NCBI RefSeq assembly: GCF_020184175.1
Contig: NC_065533.1
Span: 6,966,695 to 7,030,694, forward strand
Origin: Aphis gossypii
Taxonomy: Eukaryota > Arthropoda > Insecta > Hemiptera > Aphididae
Direction: 5' to 3'
Length of the DNA: 64,000 nucleotides
In this document: positions 38,700-50,700 of the stretch, one piece after another
How the letters are laid out: every line of letters begins with the position of its first letter
How positions within the stretch are numbered: position 1 is the first letter of the stretch
Position numbers and translations under genes: made by a program
The notes under the pieces: model-generated
What the model saw: the letters and a program-made list of their open reading frames with translations, nothing else
Told to the model about the DNA's origin: nothing
Database searches by the model: none

Positions 38700-41636
38700 A
38701 AAAATGACTAAGTTCTTTGATTTGAGCGTCTGTAGCGGGTGATTAGGAACTATAACCTTCCCTCTACCATATTGATGACAATTTTTTCACTACCCCTTAT
38801 CAAACCGGGTTTCTATGAATCGTGTGTATTGCAAACATTTCGTAGGCCACAACATAATATTTTTGACTCGTTTCACTATTGAGACAGTAGCGAATAATTA
38901 ATCTTGATTACTGAACATTCGTACTTACGTACGAGGTGGCAATTAAACAGCAATAAAGCATTACATTTAGTACTGTTCTTACAGATAAATAATTAACTTT
39001 GAAATAACTATAAAAATTTGATGACCTATGAAAGTGACCTGAAAGTTATGAGCAGCAACGATAGGATAAATCTATCCTTCAGATATTGAAAACGATGTGA
39101 TAATGTTTAATAAATCTTTTGAAACATAAAAAAAAATTGTCTCAACAAGGGTTAACACTAGTTCACGTCAGCAAGACGTTTTGAAGTGTGTCTACCGATG
39201 AAACAGTGTTCAACAAATTTTGAAAGTTTTTCGAAATAGGAATGATTGGATCGATAACTCCTAATGTAATTATAGCAAGTTCACAACAGTTAAATACTAC
39301 ACAACTATATTAATTTAAAGTTGTATTCTTATGGAGGATCGACATGGTTTTCGAAAACAGATACTTTTACTACCTTTTGTTATCTTTTGTAACAACAATA
39401 TATGCATTATGTGTCATTCAGTTTTGGTCTCATATTCTTCTTCTCAAGAAGTCTAGAATAGAATCTTGTTTCTACTGTCTAAATTTCGGTTTGCCCTATC
39501 TTGTTTAACAGTAATTATCGTTTCTTATGTTACTTTTGCATTCTATATTTGTTGTTAATGATATTGAACTTTATGTACTGATAATTGTCATATTTTTTTA
39601 GCTGATTTTGATGACATTAGCTAGGATTCAATCCCCGGTAGTTTTATTTATTATATCCTTGACGAGACTGATAATAATAATATTCTATTATTTGATTGAA
39701 CATTGAAAATAGTCTTCCAACGAGTCACTAAGACGGCGAACGGAAGATGTCAAAACGCCAATGCGGACTCTACATTTTTACTTTATCATTCAAATGTAAA
39801 TCCTATGTTATTATTTTATATTAGTTTTCCGTTTCCGTTCTGTTTTTAATTTTTATGGTAATACATGTTAATTAAAAACTAATATTCAAATGGACCGATT
39901 GTTTAAATAATGATTCCTAATTTAATTTATTGTTATTATTGATGTTAATTATTAAAATTATACAAATGATTTTATTATTTTATAATTTTTTAATTTTAGT
40001 TTACTTCAATTTAGATCGTTTGCAAAAAGTTTTAACATACCTATTTTAAATTGGGTCCTGCCAGATTATGTATTATTGAATAAATAAATAAAGATATTAA
40101 ATTGGTAATTCACCATAGGTAAGAGGTACTTATATTGCTCTTATTATTATTTATAATATTCTTGACTAACTGGCTGGTTGAGAAAAAATATTGATCATGC
40201 AAATTTAAAAATATAAATACATGATACTTGCTGAACAATTAACTAACATGTTTAATTTGAATTATCTGTGTATAATGAACATTATTAAAATGCAGGCACA
40301 AATATATTTTTCCATGCATTGTTCTAGCAAAATATTGTTGGCAATATTTATTGTACACAATGGGCTACGCAAATTAATTATAAGGCACTGGATTGCGGCA
40401 AACGGTTAAGCTGAAACCAATAATATTATAATATTATATATAATATAAGCGGCTTCATTATATGGTTCGTTATTATACTTATTACTTATTTTGAGAAAAT
40501 ATACCCACAAAACATCCATCCACCCTTCATGCCATAACTTACTATAATATATGTATATATGCAGCTAACTCATAATAAAGCACCGATAAGCAAGTCGTTA
40601 TTATTCAAATAATAATAACCAAACATGCGAAAATACAAACAACACCGTCGTAGAGAGGTAAATAGTATCAGTTGGAATAGGTACATCGTATTTGTTTATT
40701 TATTTTAACATTCGAGGCATTCACGTTGTGTACACACTACATAGCTACATCCATCATATTATATTATATTATTACTAGGTGACAATCACATAGTTACTTC
40801 ATATTTTCAGTACGATTTGTGATTTTTGATTATAAAACAAATAGCATAGTTGTGGTTATATATTATGAGTACCAATACATTTTCGACAATACATACACGG
40901 TGATTTACCGTGCAAAACCAATTGTTGACAAAATCGAATTTGTTTTTATGTTTAAATTTAAAACTTATCAATATCGTAGTTAAATTAAATTTGAACCAAA
41001 AATGTATTTAGATAAGTGTTTTTTAGATACGATGTGTTAAAAGATTTTTGGTTATTCTGAGCTATTTACAAAAATTGAAAATTTTGATTTTTGTAAAATA
41101 TGTTATAGGAGATATTTTTTTATTTTGTCAAAGTACGAGTATGTACATTTTTATATATATTTTTAGGAATGGCATTACTTTATTTGTTATTTATGTAGTA
41201 AAAACATTCTACGAAAATATTCTACGAATTATAAACTGAGTATGAATTATAAAAACGATATAAATAGCTATTTTTTTTTTTTTTTTTTTTTATACAACTA
41301 TTCCTTGTAGAAAAATTTGAAGGAAATCTCAATAGTCATCCGTTATTAACATAATTCTGATCAGTAAAATGAATCTTGCTATGTTGTGAATCGTATTTCA
41401 ATTTTTCTAGCACAATGGTTTATTTTCATTATTGTTATCACGACTTTACCGTAGTTCTCAATTCCCTTGGAAAATGTTTGAATTATTCTTATTATATCTT
41501 AGTATTTCTCAGTTTTACTGCTGGGTAGCTACTTTCCTCAGGCTTTTATCATGTTTATTATTTTCTCTTTTTTATGCACATATGCTTATTGTAACCGTTA
41601 CTATAGATTATACATATATTCTAATAAATGTTACAA

Positions 41637-41676
<40 letters not shown>

Positions 41677-44600
41677 TGTATTACAAATAACTATTTTGTA
41701 TTTAAATTTTAAGTTTTTATAAAAAAAAACATACAATTTTTAATTTTTTCTTACAAAAATTCAACAAAAACGTACTATACTTATGTCTAATACACTGATG
41801 TTTGTAGTTGATTATTATCTCAATAATTCAAACTGATTATAATATTTGTCAATTAGAACAAAATTGTATACAAAATAAATATATTTTAAATATATATTAT
41901 ATTCTTGAAACAAAAATTACAAATTGAATAAAAAAAAGGTATAGTAATAATAATGAAAATACCTCTAGAAATTATATTTCTGTAAAAACCAAAACGTTAT
42001 TGGAATATTTAATTTTTTTCTTTATTTAAATGTTATCAAACAAAAACATAATATACCTATATATTTTGTATTACAATAAAACTATAATGTTATATTTTCA
42101 ATTTTAACGAAAGCAGTTGGTGAATTTCACACAAGTTTTCTCAGATATAATCGATGCTATATTCACATATATGTCATTACTCAAAGCAATGTGATTTATC
42201 TTGAAACGGTGTAAGACATTATTTAATTCTAATAAAACATTACCGGGTATTACAACAAACTTTATCAATAAAACTAAAAGACTTTTGAACATAAAAGAAA
42301 ACCACAATCGTGCAGAGGCGGCTTAAAGATGAATTTTGTGGTTTTCAAAACCACCAAAAGTTCGGCGTGAAGCACGGTTATGGCTGTTATTTTAAATAGG
42401 TGAGCACTTGGTAACCGCCAATCAATAAGTTATATGTGGACTTTTCTAAATGCATGAATTGCATATAAATAAGTATGTACTTTTTCACCATTATCTGCAA
42501 CTGCGGAACGGTTTTTCATAGGTTAAACTAAACTAAACCGACTGTTGGAGAAATAAAGGTTGAATAATTGAATATAAATTGCATTTAAATAGATCCATAC
42601 ATTTAAAACGTTACTAATAAATATTCTCGACTTCTGGTTTCTAACAAAAAGTATCGATGTACAATGTACATATATATAACACTTAAAATTATGTACCTAT
42701 ATTTATATTAAAATGTTTTAATTAAAAAAATAACTATCTATATATTAATAGTTATATAAATAATGAAATACTTCATGTAAAATTTAGTAATTTAACTATT
42801 ATCTTATCCTTATGAACCTATTAAATAAATAAAGTAACAAAGTAATAACTCACTAATAATAATAATAATAAAAAAAAACCGATTATAATTAATAACCTTA
42901 AGTGTTTGTAATGTAACTATTTAGGTATACTGCTAATGTAGTATGTGGCTATGTGCCTCTTTTTAAACCATCAACAAGAAAATTTCAAACCCCTGACTAT
43001 TTGTCTCTATAGTAAAAACATAAAACAAAATTAAAATTAAGTATTTTAGCTTAAATAACAATAAGATTTGGGTCGTTATAGTTAGTTTTGGTTTGTTAAA
43101 AATGTCTCAAGTAAATTAATAAATACATATTTTTTTATTAGTACTGGTGGGTAGGTGGTTCGGTGCTTAAGATTTAAGAACTATTATTTGATGGGTGTTT
43201 TAAAGGACATCGCAGGCGTGGAAATATTTCTTATTTTGTAAAACATACAATCATTTTAAAACTGGTGATACTTATAGTAAACTAAATTACATACATTAAT
43301 ACTAATATAAATATTATTGAATATACGTCTTATTGATAATATAGTCTGGCAGACCACCTCTTCTTAGAATTATTTTACTAAAATTAATTCAAACTGAACG
43401 TAAACATTACAGTAATCGACTCGACAAATACTGTACAGAAAAGCTATACTATTTTGTCTAATTTTTGTTTTTAAGAAATCTTACTTTTTCCTCTAAACAT
43501 AAACAAAACTAATAATTGACTTCTTAACTATTACATAAAGTTTCAAACCTTATTTCAAATAAACTCCATTAAGAATCTTGTTTATATAATAGCTTTTAAA
43601 ATTATATATCAAAACATATCGACACACCACTACCTTGTGTTCCTGTGTTAACATAAACAGTATGAAACTTTGCCATTCTTTGTACATTGGCTCTTATTAA
43701 AATTGTATGTTGTATTTGGAAGTTTTCGTGACTTATTAAAGTACAGAAATGTTAAATTATATTTTAATTTAAAAATAATATTATGTATCATATTCATACC
43801 AAAATTCCTATCCATTATTTTCCTATATTATATTAACTATGCAGAACTTTGTTATTATTAAATCATATTATTTATAGTTAAACAAAAATCGATTTTTTAA
43901 ATTTAATTAATTGAAACAACACTACACCACGTATATTTATAAATAAAATATGTATTTGAAGCATTCAGATACCTACGTCCTGGGTCAGTAAGTATGTACT
44001 CATACTCGTATGTGTTTTTTCAATCTAGTGCACTACACATTTTGTAATTAAAAATTAAGCCTTAATATTTATAATATGACCTAAAATGTTGTTGTGACCG
44101 TCTGTTGTTGCACAGTGATGGAAATATTTTTTTGAATCGAAAATGAATATATAATTGTTTTTATTATTATTATTATTTTTTTTTTTGTTGAAAGTATCAA
44201 TTTTCTCTAAATTCGGATGTTTCAAGTAAAATAAATAAATACGAAACATAATAATTACATAATTATCAAACAAATTATCAGTGCCTAACAACAAAATACG
44301 AGTATGTTAAAATGTATTTTAATAACTCAGAATTAAACTACGAACTTAATGCATTTACATATTATTTTATTATTTTATTTTTTTTAAAGACAATAGAAAT
44401 TAATATGGTATGTATTTTGCAACTAAGATTAATTATTATCGTTATTATTATACCACAGATTTATTGAGTATAGATATCTATCTATGTATTACTTATTAGC
44501 TGTATTTAATCAGACATCCGTTTGTTTACATGCATAGCGCATTAAGCTCATAAGTGTACAATACCATATAGATAACGTACTAACAAAGTTGTTATTCGCT

Positions 44601-45000
44601 TAAATATTCTATACAGCTAAATATCGGATACACAATATAAAGTATAATCTATAGGCTCAAATTTGTATCGTCAAAATGTGTGTTATAATAATATTGAAAT
44701 AAAACTTTAATACTTTAATACGTTCATACAAATACAATTCTTCATTTATCATTATATAAGTCTAAAATTAATGATATCTCACAAAGTAACAACCGTATGA
44801 CGTATGCTTAAAACAAACATGTTTTATTAAAACACGCTCAAATTAAGACTATCAGAGTAAACCAATAATTTGATTTAGTTGTTATTCATTAAACTGAGTT
44901 TCCTGACTATTATTGTATCTAATTATTCTGATTTTAATAATTACTGAAACCTATTATAACTCGATATACCTAATATAAAATAATTAATCTATCTCTGTAC
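38700..45000. other. AT-rich intergenic stretch
   Basis: No supportable gene. It includes a poly(T) tract at about 41,271-41,292, a (TA)n microsatellite at about 41,640-41,672, an AAT run near 42,858 and a perfect 17-bp palindrome GTGGTTTTCAAAACCAC at about 42,339. Frames at 40,221, 41,048, 41,432 and 43,670 (+), and at 42,104 and 44,055 (-), are AT-biased and unsupported. Confidence 0.55.
41640..41672. repeat. (TA)n microsatellite
   Basis: A pure AT dinucleotide run. The plus frame over it translates to YIYIYIYI and is not coding. Confidence 0.9.
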
Positions 45001-45079
45001 CTTTTAAAGCAAACCAAAAATCAATTCAAACATTTCAGAAACAAGTCACACGCATTTCTGAGTTGAGCAATAATACTTA

Positions 45080-45511
45080 TTGTTTCTTTTTAATTTCTCA
45101 AGCACCATCGATAGAAGACCCTATTATTTCATGTTTGCAAATGAGTGTCTGTCGCGTGACGAGTGTAGTTCTATGCTCAAGCATAAAATTTACAGTAACC
45201 ATATATCTGTTGTAATCCATTTCACGTTATTATTTATGAGTATATGCGCGCTATACGCGTCTGTTGAACGAGGTAAAAAACCGTCGATTTTAATTTTACC
45301 TCCCCTCCCATCTAACAACTTATTCACAACGAGCAGCATTAATTATTCGTTAAAACGTACCACTTCCAATGCAACGCGTACAATCAGAAACAAAATAATA
45401 TTTTTTAAATTAAATTACAATTTAAACCAAACACGCATGCATTTTGCTCCCCTAATAAAACTAGGACAATTAAAAAATCATTTGCTCTCTTGCGTTAATA
45501 ATTCACAATGA
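45080..45511 (+). CDS. Putative small secreted protein, or its first exon
   Basis: A 143-codon frame is long for DNA this AT-rich. The best internal start is 45,173 (MLKHKIYSNHISVVIHFTLL): a basic n-region, a hydrophobic core and a small-residue end (CALYAS) that look like a signal peptide. Right after it, GAACGAG|gtaaaa at 45,272/45,273 is a plausible splice donor (phase 1), a common layout for insect secreted-protein genes, where exon 1 codes the signal peptide. If read through instead, the mature part is about 80 residues, basic, with four N-x-S/T sites and one Cys. Flanking DNA is slightly GC-richer (GTCGCGTGACGAG; GCGCGCTATACGCG). I recognise no family. Confidence is limited because no second exon could be tied to it. 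Confidence 0.35.
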   Translation: MFLFNFSSTIDRRPYYFMFANECLSRDECSSMLKHKIYSNHISVVIHFTLLFMSICALYASVERGKKPSILILPPLPSNNLFTTSSINYSLKRTTSNATRTIRNKIIFFKLNYNLNQTRMHFAPLIKLGQLKNHLLSCVNNSQ

Positions 45512-46283
45512 CAACATCGAAAAAAATCATGCGTATCCATCTCTATAATGCAATATGGGAATATAATTATTCAGAAAAATCAAATAAATATAATTTTAAT
45601 GATTCGTTTTTGATTATTCAATACGAATAAAATTCGTGACACACGTCACACACCATGGATTAATATAATTTGATTTTTTATTACTTAAATACTAGTTCAA
45701 CTACAATTGTTTCCGTCTTGTTACGAGTAGACTAGTTTTCATTTATTAAATCTATAAAATAACACATCCGTCATACACTAGATGTTTTTATTAATACTCT
45801 TATTATTTTTGTTTTTTGTTTCTTTTATTGACGTAAAAATTCTCAGTGTAAATTTGTTTACATTCGATTTCAGCGAAAGAGTCGTTCTCCAAATTGTATA
45901 AGTCTTATATATAACTATATATATTTTACAATTATAAGATATTCACATCTTATTAATTTTTTTTTTGTTTTTTGGGGAGGGATTAAGGGTAAGAAAAAAA
46001 TTATTATTTATTCAATTTAATATCTGAAGTGTCATAGAAATTTTTTACATTTATTTTTAAATTAATCATAAGGTAATATAATTAATTGCTTAATGAAATC
46101 GGTATTGAAAAGAAAAATAATTTTCCTAGAATATATTTCATAATGTGAATATTTTTTTATGATATTATTACTTTTAAAGTTTAAAATAAATTAGATTTTT
46201 GAATTCCGATAACATAACATGAACAAATTTAAAATATATGTTGCTTAGTAGAAATTACTATTAAAGATTTTTTTTTTTTTAAT

Positions 46284-46590
46284 ATGTTAAAAAGCGAATC
46301 ATATATCAAGCATGTGTATTAAAAAACTTATCTTATTATCAGGCGTAAGTATGTGTTAAAAAGCGTACCCAAAAATTGGTTTTAATGTATTAAAATTTGA
46401 ATCATATTATCAGGCTTATTGTGTTAAAAAGTGAATCATATTATCAGGAGTAATGTGTTGAAAAACTAACTTATTATCAGACGTAGATCATGTGTTAAAA
46501 AGCGTACCCAAATATCGGGTTAAATGTGTTAAAAAGCGAATCTTATTATCAGACGTAAAGTATTAAAATGCGAGTAATTTTTTTTTATTT
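46284..46590 (+). repeat. Minisatellite, 34-bp period, about eight copies
   Basis: Units start at about 46,284, 46,316, 46,353, 46,387, 46,421, 46,455, 46,492, 46,526 and 46,560, so spacing is 34 bp except for two 37-bp and one 32-bp steps. Each unit opens GTGTTAAAAAGCG or a variant. Two types alternate: one continues AATCATATTATCAGGCGTAA, the other TACCCAAATATCGGGTTAAA. The second type recurs four units apart (46,353 and 46,492), hinting at a higher-order repeat. There is no open frame through it. Confidence 0.85.
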
Positions 46591-47099
46591 TAGTAATTAT
46601 GAGATATTTTTTTCTGTACAAATAGGACCCCCTTTATCATAACGTAATTCTTTTTTTTTTTATCACAGCGGACCTAATTTTTTCAAATTTCAAATTTTTA
46701 TATCAGCCCTAAACTTGTAACTACTGTAGTAGTCCCTAAGGTATATTACTTTTCTACACTCTTGTTTAACATAATATTCTTTAATTATTATGTATTTTTC
46801 TATTAGGTGCTAATTTACACACTATTTTAATTGCTGATAAAAACGCGTACAACACTAACTACGGCTTATTTTCTTTGAACTATTGAATAATGAAGCTGTC
46901 GACTTATGTTTGATGAGCCTAATATAGTTTAAGCTGTTTAAAGTAATTAACCATAATATTCAAAATTATCAATTATTTTATATTCCTCATGTTTCCCAAA
47001 ATTACATGTTAAACCACTCAATTAAAATTAAGATGTATTATAGAAATTATCTATTTAAGCAATTTAGTTTTTATACTAGCAGAACAAAATACTGAAAGG

Positions 47100-47738
47100 A
47101 TTATCTTTACAAGTAGGTACACCAGGAATGAAATTCAGGTCAGATGTGGAAACTCAACTATCGACTCGAAAAAATAAAAAATCGTTAAGTATCTAGGCTT
47201 CCCTATGGACTAAAAGCTGCTTTTTCAAGATCACGCCATTGAGACTTTAAAGAAAACCTTGGACATTATAAGAAAACTGGAATATATATTACCCAATATA
47301 GGAGTAGCAAAAGAACTTAGGTGAAAACTGTTCTCCATCACAGCCATGTCTAGAGTACTGTATGGAGCTCTTGTTGGTCCACGAGCATGGGAGAACCTGT
47401 ATAGAAAAAACTTAAAGCGGTACAAAGAAGAACCTATAATATAGTATATACTGACTGCCGCTGCGTACAGAACAGTTTCATACTTTCTTATCTCAGTGGT
47501 GGTATTTATCAATAGCGGGAACAAGAAAGAAGATAAATAGTTATAGCTTAGTTAGTTATTGTGGACCGAAAGTGAAAGCAGAGGATAAAGCCTCTTGTGT
47601 TATTGTAAATTTAATTTTATTATAAATTCAGATATCACGAATTGTATTGGTTTTCTTGTCAATAAACGATGGTGGCGTCCCAGCGGTAATGCGAAAGCAG
47701 TTCCCGGGTCGTCATCATTTCATTCTTAAAAAAAAACC
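47100..47738 (+). pseudogene. R1/TRAS-like non-LTR retrotransposon relic (reverse transcriptase C-terminal part and 3' UTR)
   Basis: From 47,187 one plus-strand frame reads KYLGFPMD, then DHAIETLKKTLDIIRKLEYI, LPNIGVAKEL, SRVLYGALVGPRAWENLYRK and AAAYRTVSYF, out to about 47,538. These are the conserved landmarks downstream of the reverse transcriptase catalytic core in R1-clade elements (KYLG.x.D; K....I..L..ILPNIGG; LYGA..WA; AYRTVS). Three in-frame stops and an upstream frameshift (GNSTI... in another frame) make it dead. The 3' UTR includes CGATGGTGGCGTCCCAGCGG and TAATGCGAAAGCAGTTCCCG. It ends in a run of nine A at 47,728-47,736, so the element end is visible. The copy is 5'-truncated, as is usual for target-primed reverse transcription. 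The minus frame 47,231-47,524 is antisense to it. Confidence 0.8.
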
Positions 47739-50700
47739 TAACTTAATCTAACTTTTTTAAATATTTTTATTAATGATTTTTCACTGATTAATAATAATTC
47801 GTAACTCTGCAGCTATTTTTAATGAGCTATTTTAATATATTTTTTATTTTTTAGCTGTTAAAATATTTTATGAAAACTATGCCGTTATGTATAAATACTT
47901 ACATGGGTACATGACTAATATTATATCAATGTCGTAACTTGGAGATGTTTTTTTGGTGAGTGGAAGGCAAAATATTGTAAATATTTTTCATATTAACTTT
48001 ATTTTTAAAAAGCACAATAAGCTATATATTATAATTAAACAAACAGTATTGAAAACCAATGACGCACCATTCAAATATACCTACTAATTTTTATCTTTGA
48101 GATAAACATCTGATGTTATTCAGAATTTGAAACATTACAACTTATATTCACTTTATATATTATTATTATTTATATACTTTACATTAAAAGTAAGGATATA
48201 ATAAATTTGTTAAGGGCATTTTTATTTGAAAATTCAAAAATAAATTTACAAAAAAATTGTATAATTGTATACAATATATACTCTTCTATCAACAAAAACA
48301 TTAATTAAAATCAATATAACTTTTATTTAAAATTCCATATACTTCAACTAATACGATTCCAATTCGATACCAGTACTACAAATAAATATAATATATACGT
48401 ACTATAAATGGATACTTAATACTTTTATTTACATTGTTCAAACAAAATAAACAAAATATATACCAAATTCAGTATCCTCAAAATAATAAAATAATTGCTA
48501 TGTACAATTCGCTTTCAATTTTCAATAGTGTTTACACATAATATATCTATACTAATCATAAATCATAATATTATTATAGTTTATAGCTAATTTTATAAGT
48601 GTATTGTTTAAAGATTTTAGGCCATGAAGGTATTTTGTGTAGGTTATCTTATTAATTTTTTTGGCATCAAATTCCCAGCACTACTTTAAGTATATATGAG
48701 CTTTCTATAGTTAATCTGAATCCCTTTAATAAAAAAGGACGTAGCGTTATGGTTGAATAAGTTCAAAAGAAGAAATGCTTTTTGCGTACTAAATTATATT
48801 TGTATTCATTGAAATATTTCGTTTTACAATATAATAAACTTGAAATTAGATTATTTGCTTTAGAACGAAATACAATACTGCTTGAGTTGCAAATTAGAAA
48901 CTAACTAAGAATAAAAAAACTAACTATAGGTTTTTTTTAAAAGATTTTAATTTTTTTTTCTTTTATTTCTTTACTGGGTGAGAAATTTTAGTCCAAATAT
49001 TTATTTTATAACAATTATTATATTAACGGAATAAAATACGAGCATTTGAATCCAAGTTATCACATTGATATTTGATTTACTCGTAACTTTATATTTTAAA
49101 CTCCAACATGACCCAAAATCAAATGGACCAAAAAGTCTGACAAATAAATAACGAAAATATCTGATATCGTTGTATGATAGTAACTACTGCTGTAATTTTA
49201 GAGTCATCAAAATAAAATGAAAATTAAGTGATAACTATTGGTCTATATGAACTTGAGCCATTTTTGATAGGTATTCATACCAAAGTGCAGGATAAAAATA
49301 AAACAGTGAAAAATATCAGTTTTTTTTTTGTGATTTGAAAATTTAATAAATCAAAGTTAGTTCATTCTTAATGAATACTATATTTTAGTAATTTAGTATC
49401 ATATTATACGTTATTTCTAACGCAAACTATACCCATAATTCAGATTATAGAGTAAACATAAATCGGCAAATCACTGTGAGACTTAAAAACGTATCCAAGT
49501 GGGATAGTTAAATTGATTATAATTGGTGATTATTCTTGCAAAATATATCTCAAACAATACCATTTCTTCAGCAGTTCACCGAAGTTCGTTGTTATGGTAT
49601 TCGAATTATGTAGTGCTCGAGCTTAATAGTCATGTATGAATACACAGTACACACTACACACCCAACATATTTTATAGTGATGAATAGATGCTATACCAAT
49701 TGTATTGTCGTGCATAAAGTTAACCTGGTTCATGTCATGTTTAAAATTCGTATTATTTGATTAAATTTTAGTAAAACGTTAATCTGACGATACACAAAAG
49801 GAAGGGCATACACTTGTCATAACTGCTATTAATAAACTTATACCTATGTTGCAATCATCTAACAAAATCTTTTTTGTGAACAGCTAACGGATTAAATTGG
49901 TTTGGGCGATGGTTGTTTGGGCGAAGGTTATACAAAAACTTAATAGTTCGTTTGAGTGACTATCATACAAATTTAATTTTAATAATAAAATAAATGACTT
50001 TATAAGGTACATCATGAAATATATTTAGTGATATAGCCTGACAATTTTTCTCCGCTCAGATTTGTTTTTCATAATATACAATAATATATTATCATTGAAT
50101 TTAAATTTAAGATATCCATTACTATGTTAATTCACTTAACTCTAATTAACAGCAGAGTTGTACCAATTTCCCTGCATTTTTAAAAATAATAAAAAGTTAA
50201 TTTGACACGGCGTACCAGGTGACATGCCTTGTCATTTTTAATTTACACATTTTGTATTTATATATTTTTAATATGTGTTGAATTAATTTAGTGAAGTACT
50301 TAATTTTAGGAGTAAGTTAAGAACTAAGCTGAAATATAACATCAATTTAAACATAATATGTATTTGGCTGACTGGCTATATGGTTTTAACAACCTAGGTC
50401 AGGTCTTTTGTAGTTTATTACATTATAAAGTTGAGCCGTTAGTGACGATGTTGAACAAATAATTATTAAAATTTTATTTTTTTCCAACTCTCTGCCCTAG
50501 GCTACACATTAAAAAAAATGTTGCATAACTCTTAAAACACTAGATTTTTACCGAATTTAAACTCGAACTTCTTAACTGTTTTTAGTCTGTACAATATTTG
50601 AATATGTTGTCATTATTTAGGATCCACGCACTCCTTTGAATTCAAAAATTATTGGGCATGTTCAACGTAAATTCTATTATTTTACTTTTTGAATTTAGAA

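Noticed and set aside
41432..41722. Plus-strand 96-codon frame with apparent membrane segments
   Set aside because: Hydrophobicity comes from T-rich composition, and the frame runs through a (TA)n microsatellite; there is no splice or start context.
42313..42400. CAGAGGCGGCTTAAAG as a possible hAT 5' terminus
   Set aside because: No matching inverted terminus or 8-bp duplication was found within several kb; the nearby 17-bp palindrome alone is not enough.
47231..47524. Minus-strand 97-codon frame
   Set aside because: It is antisense to the R1-like reverse transcriptase relic, whose plus-strand reading has clear conserved landmarks.
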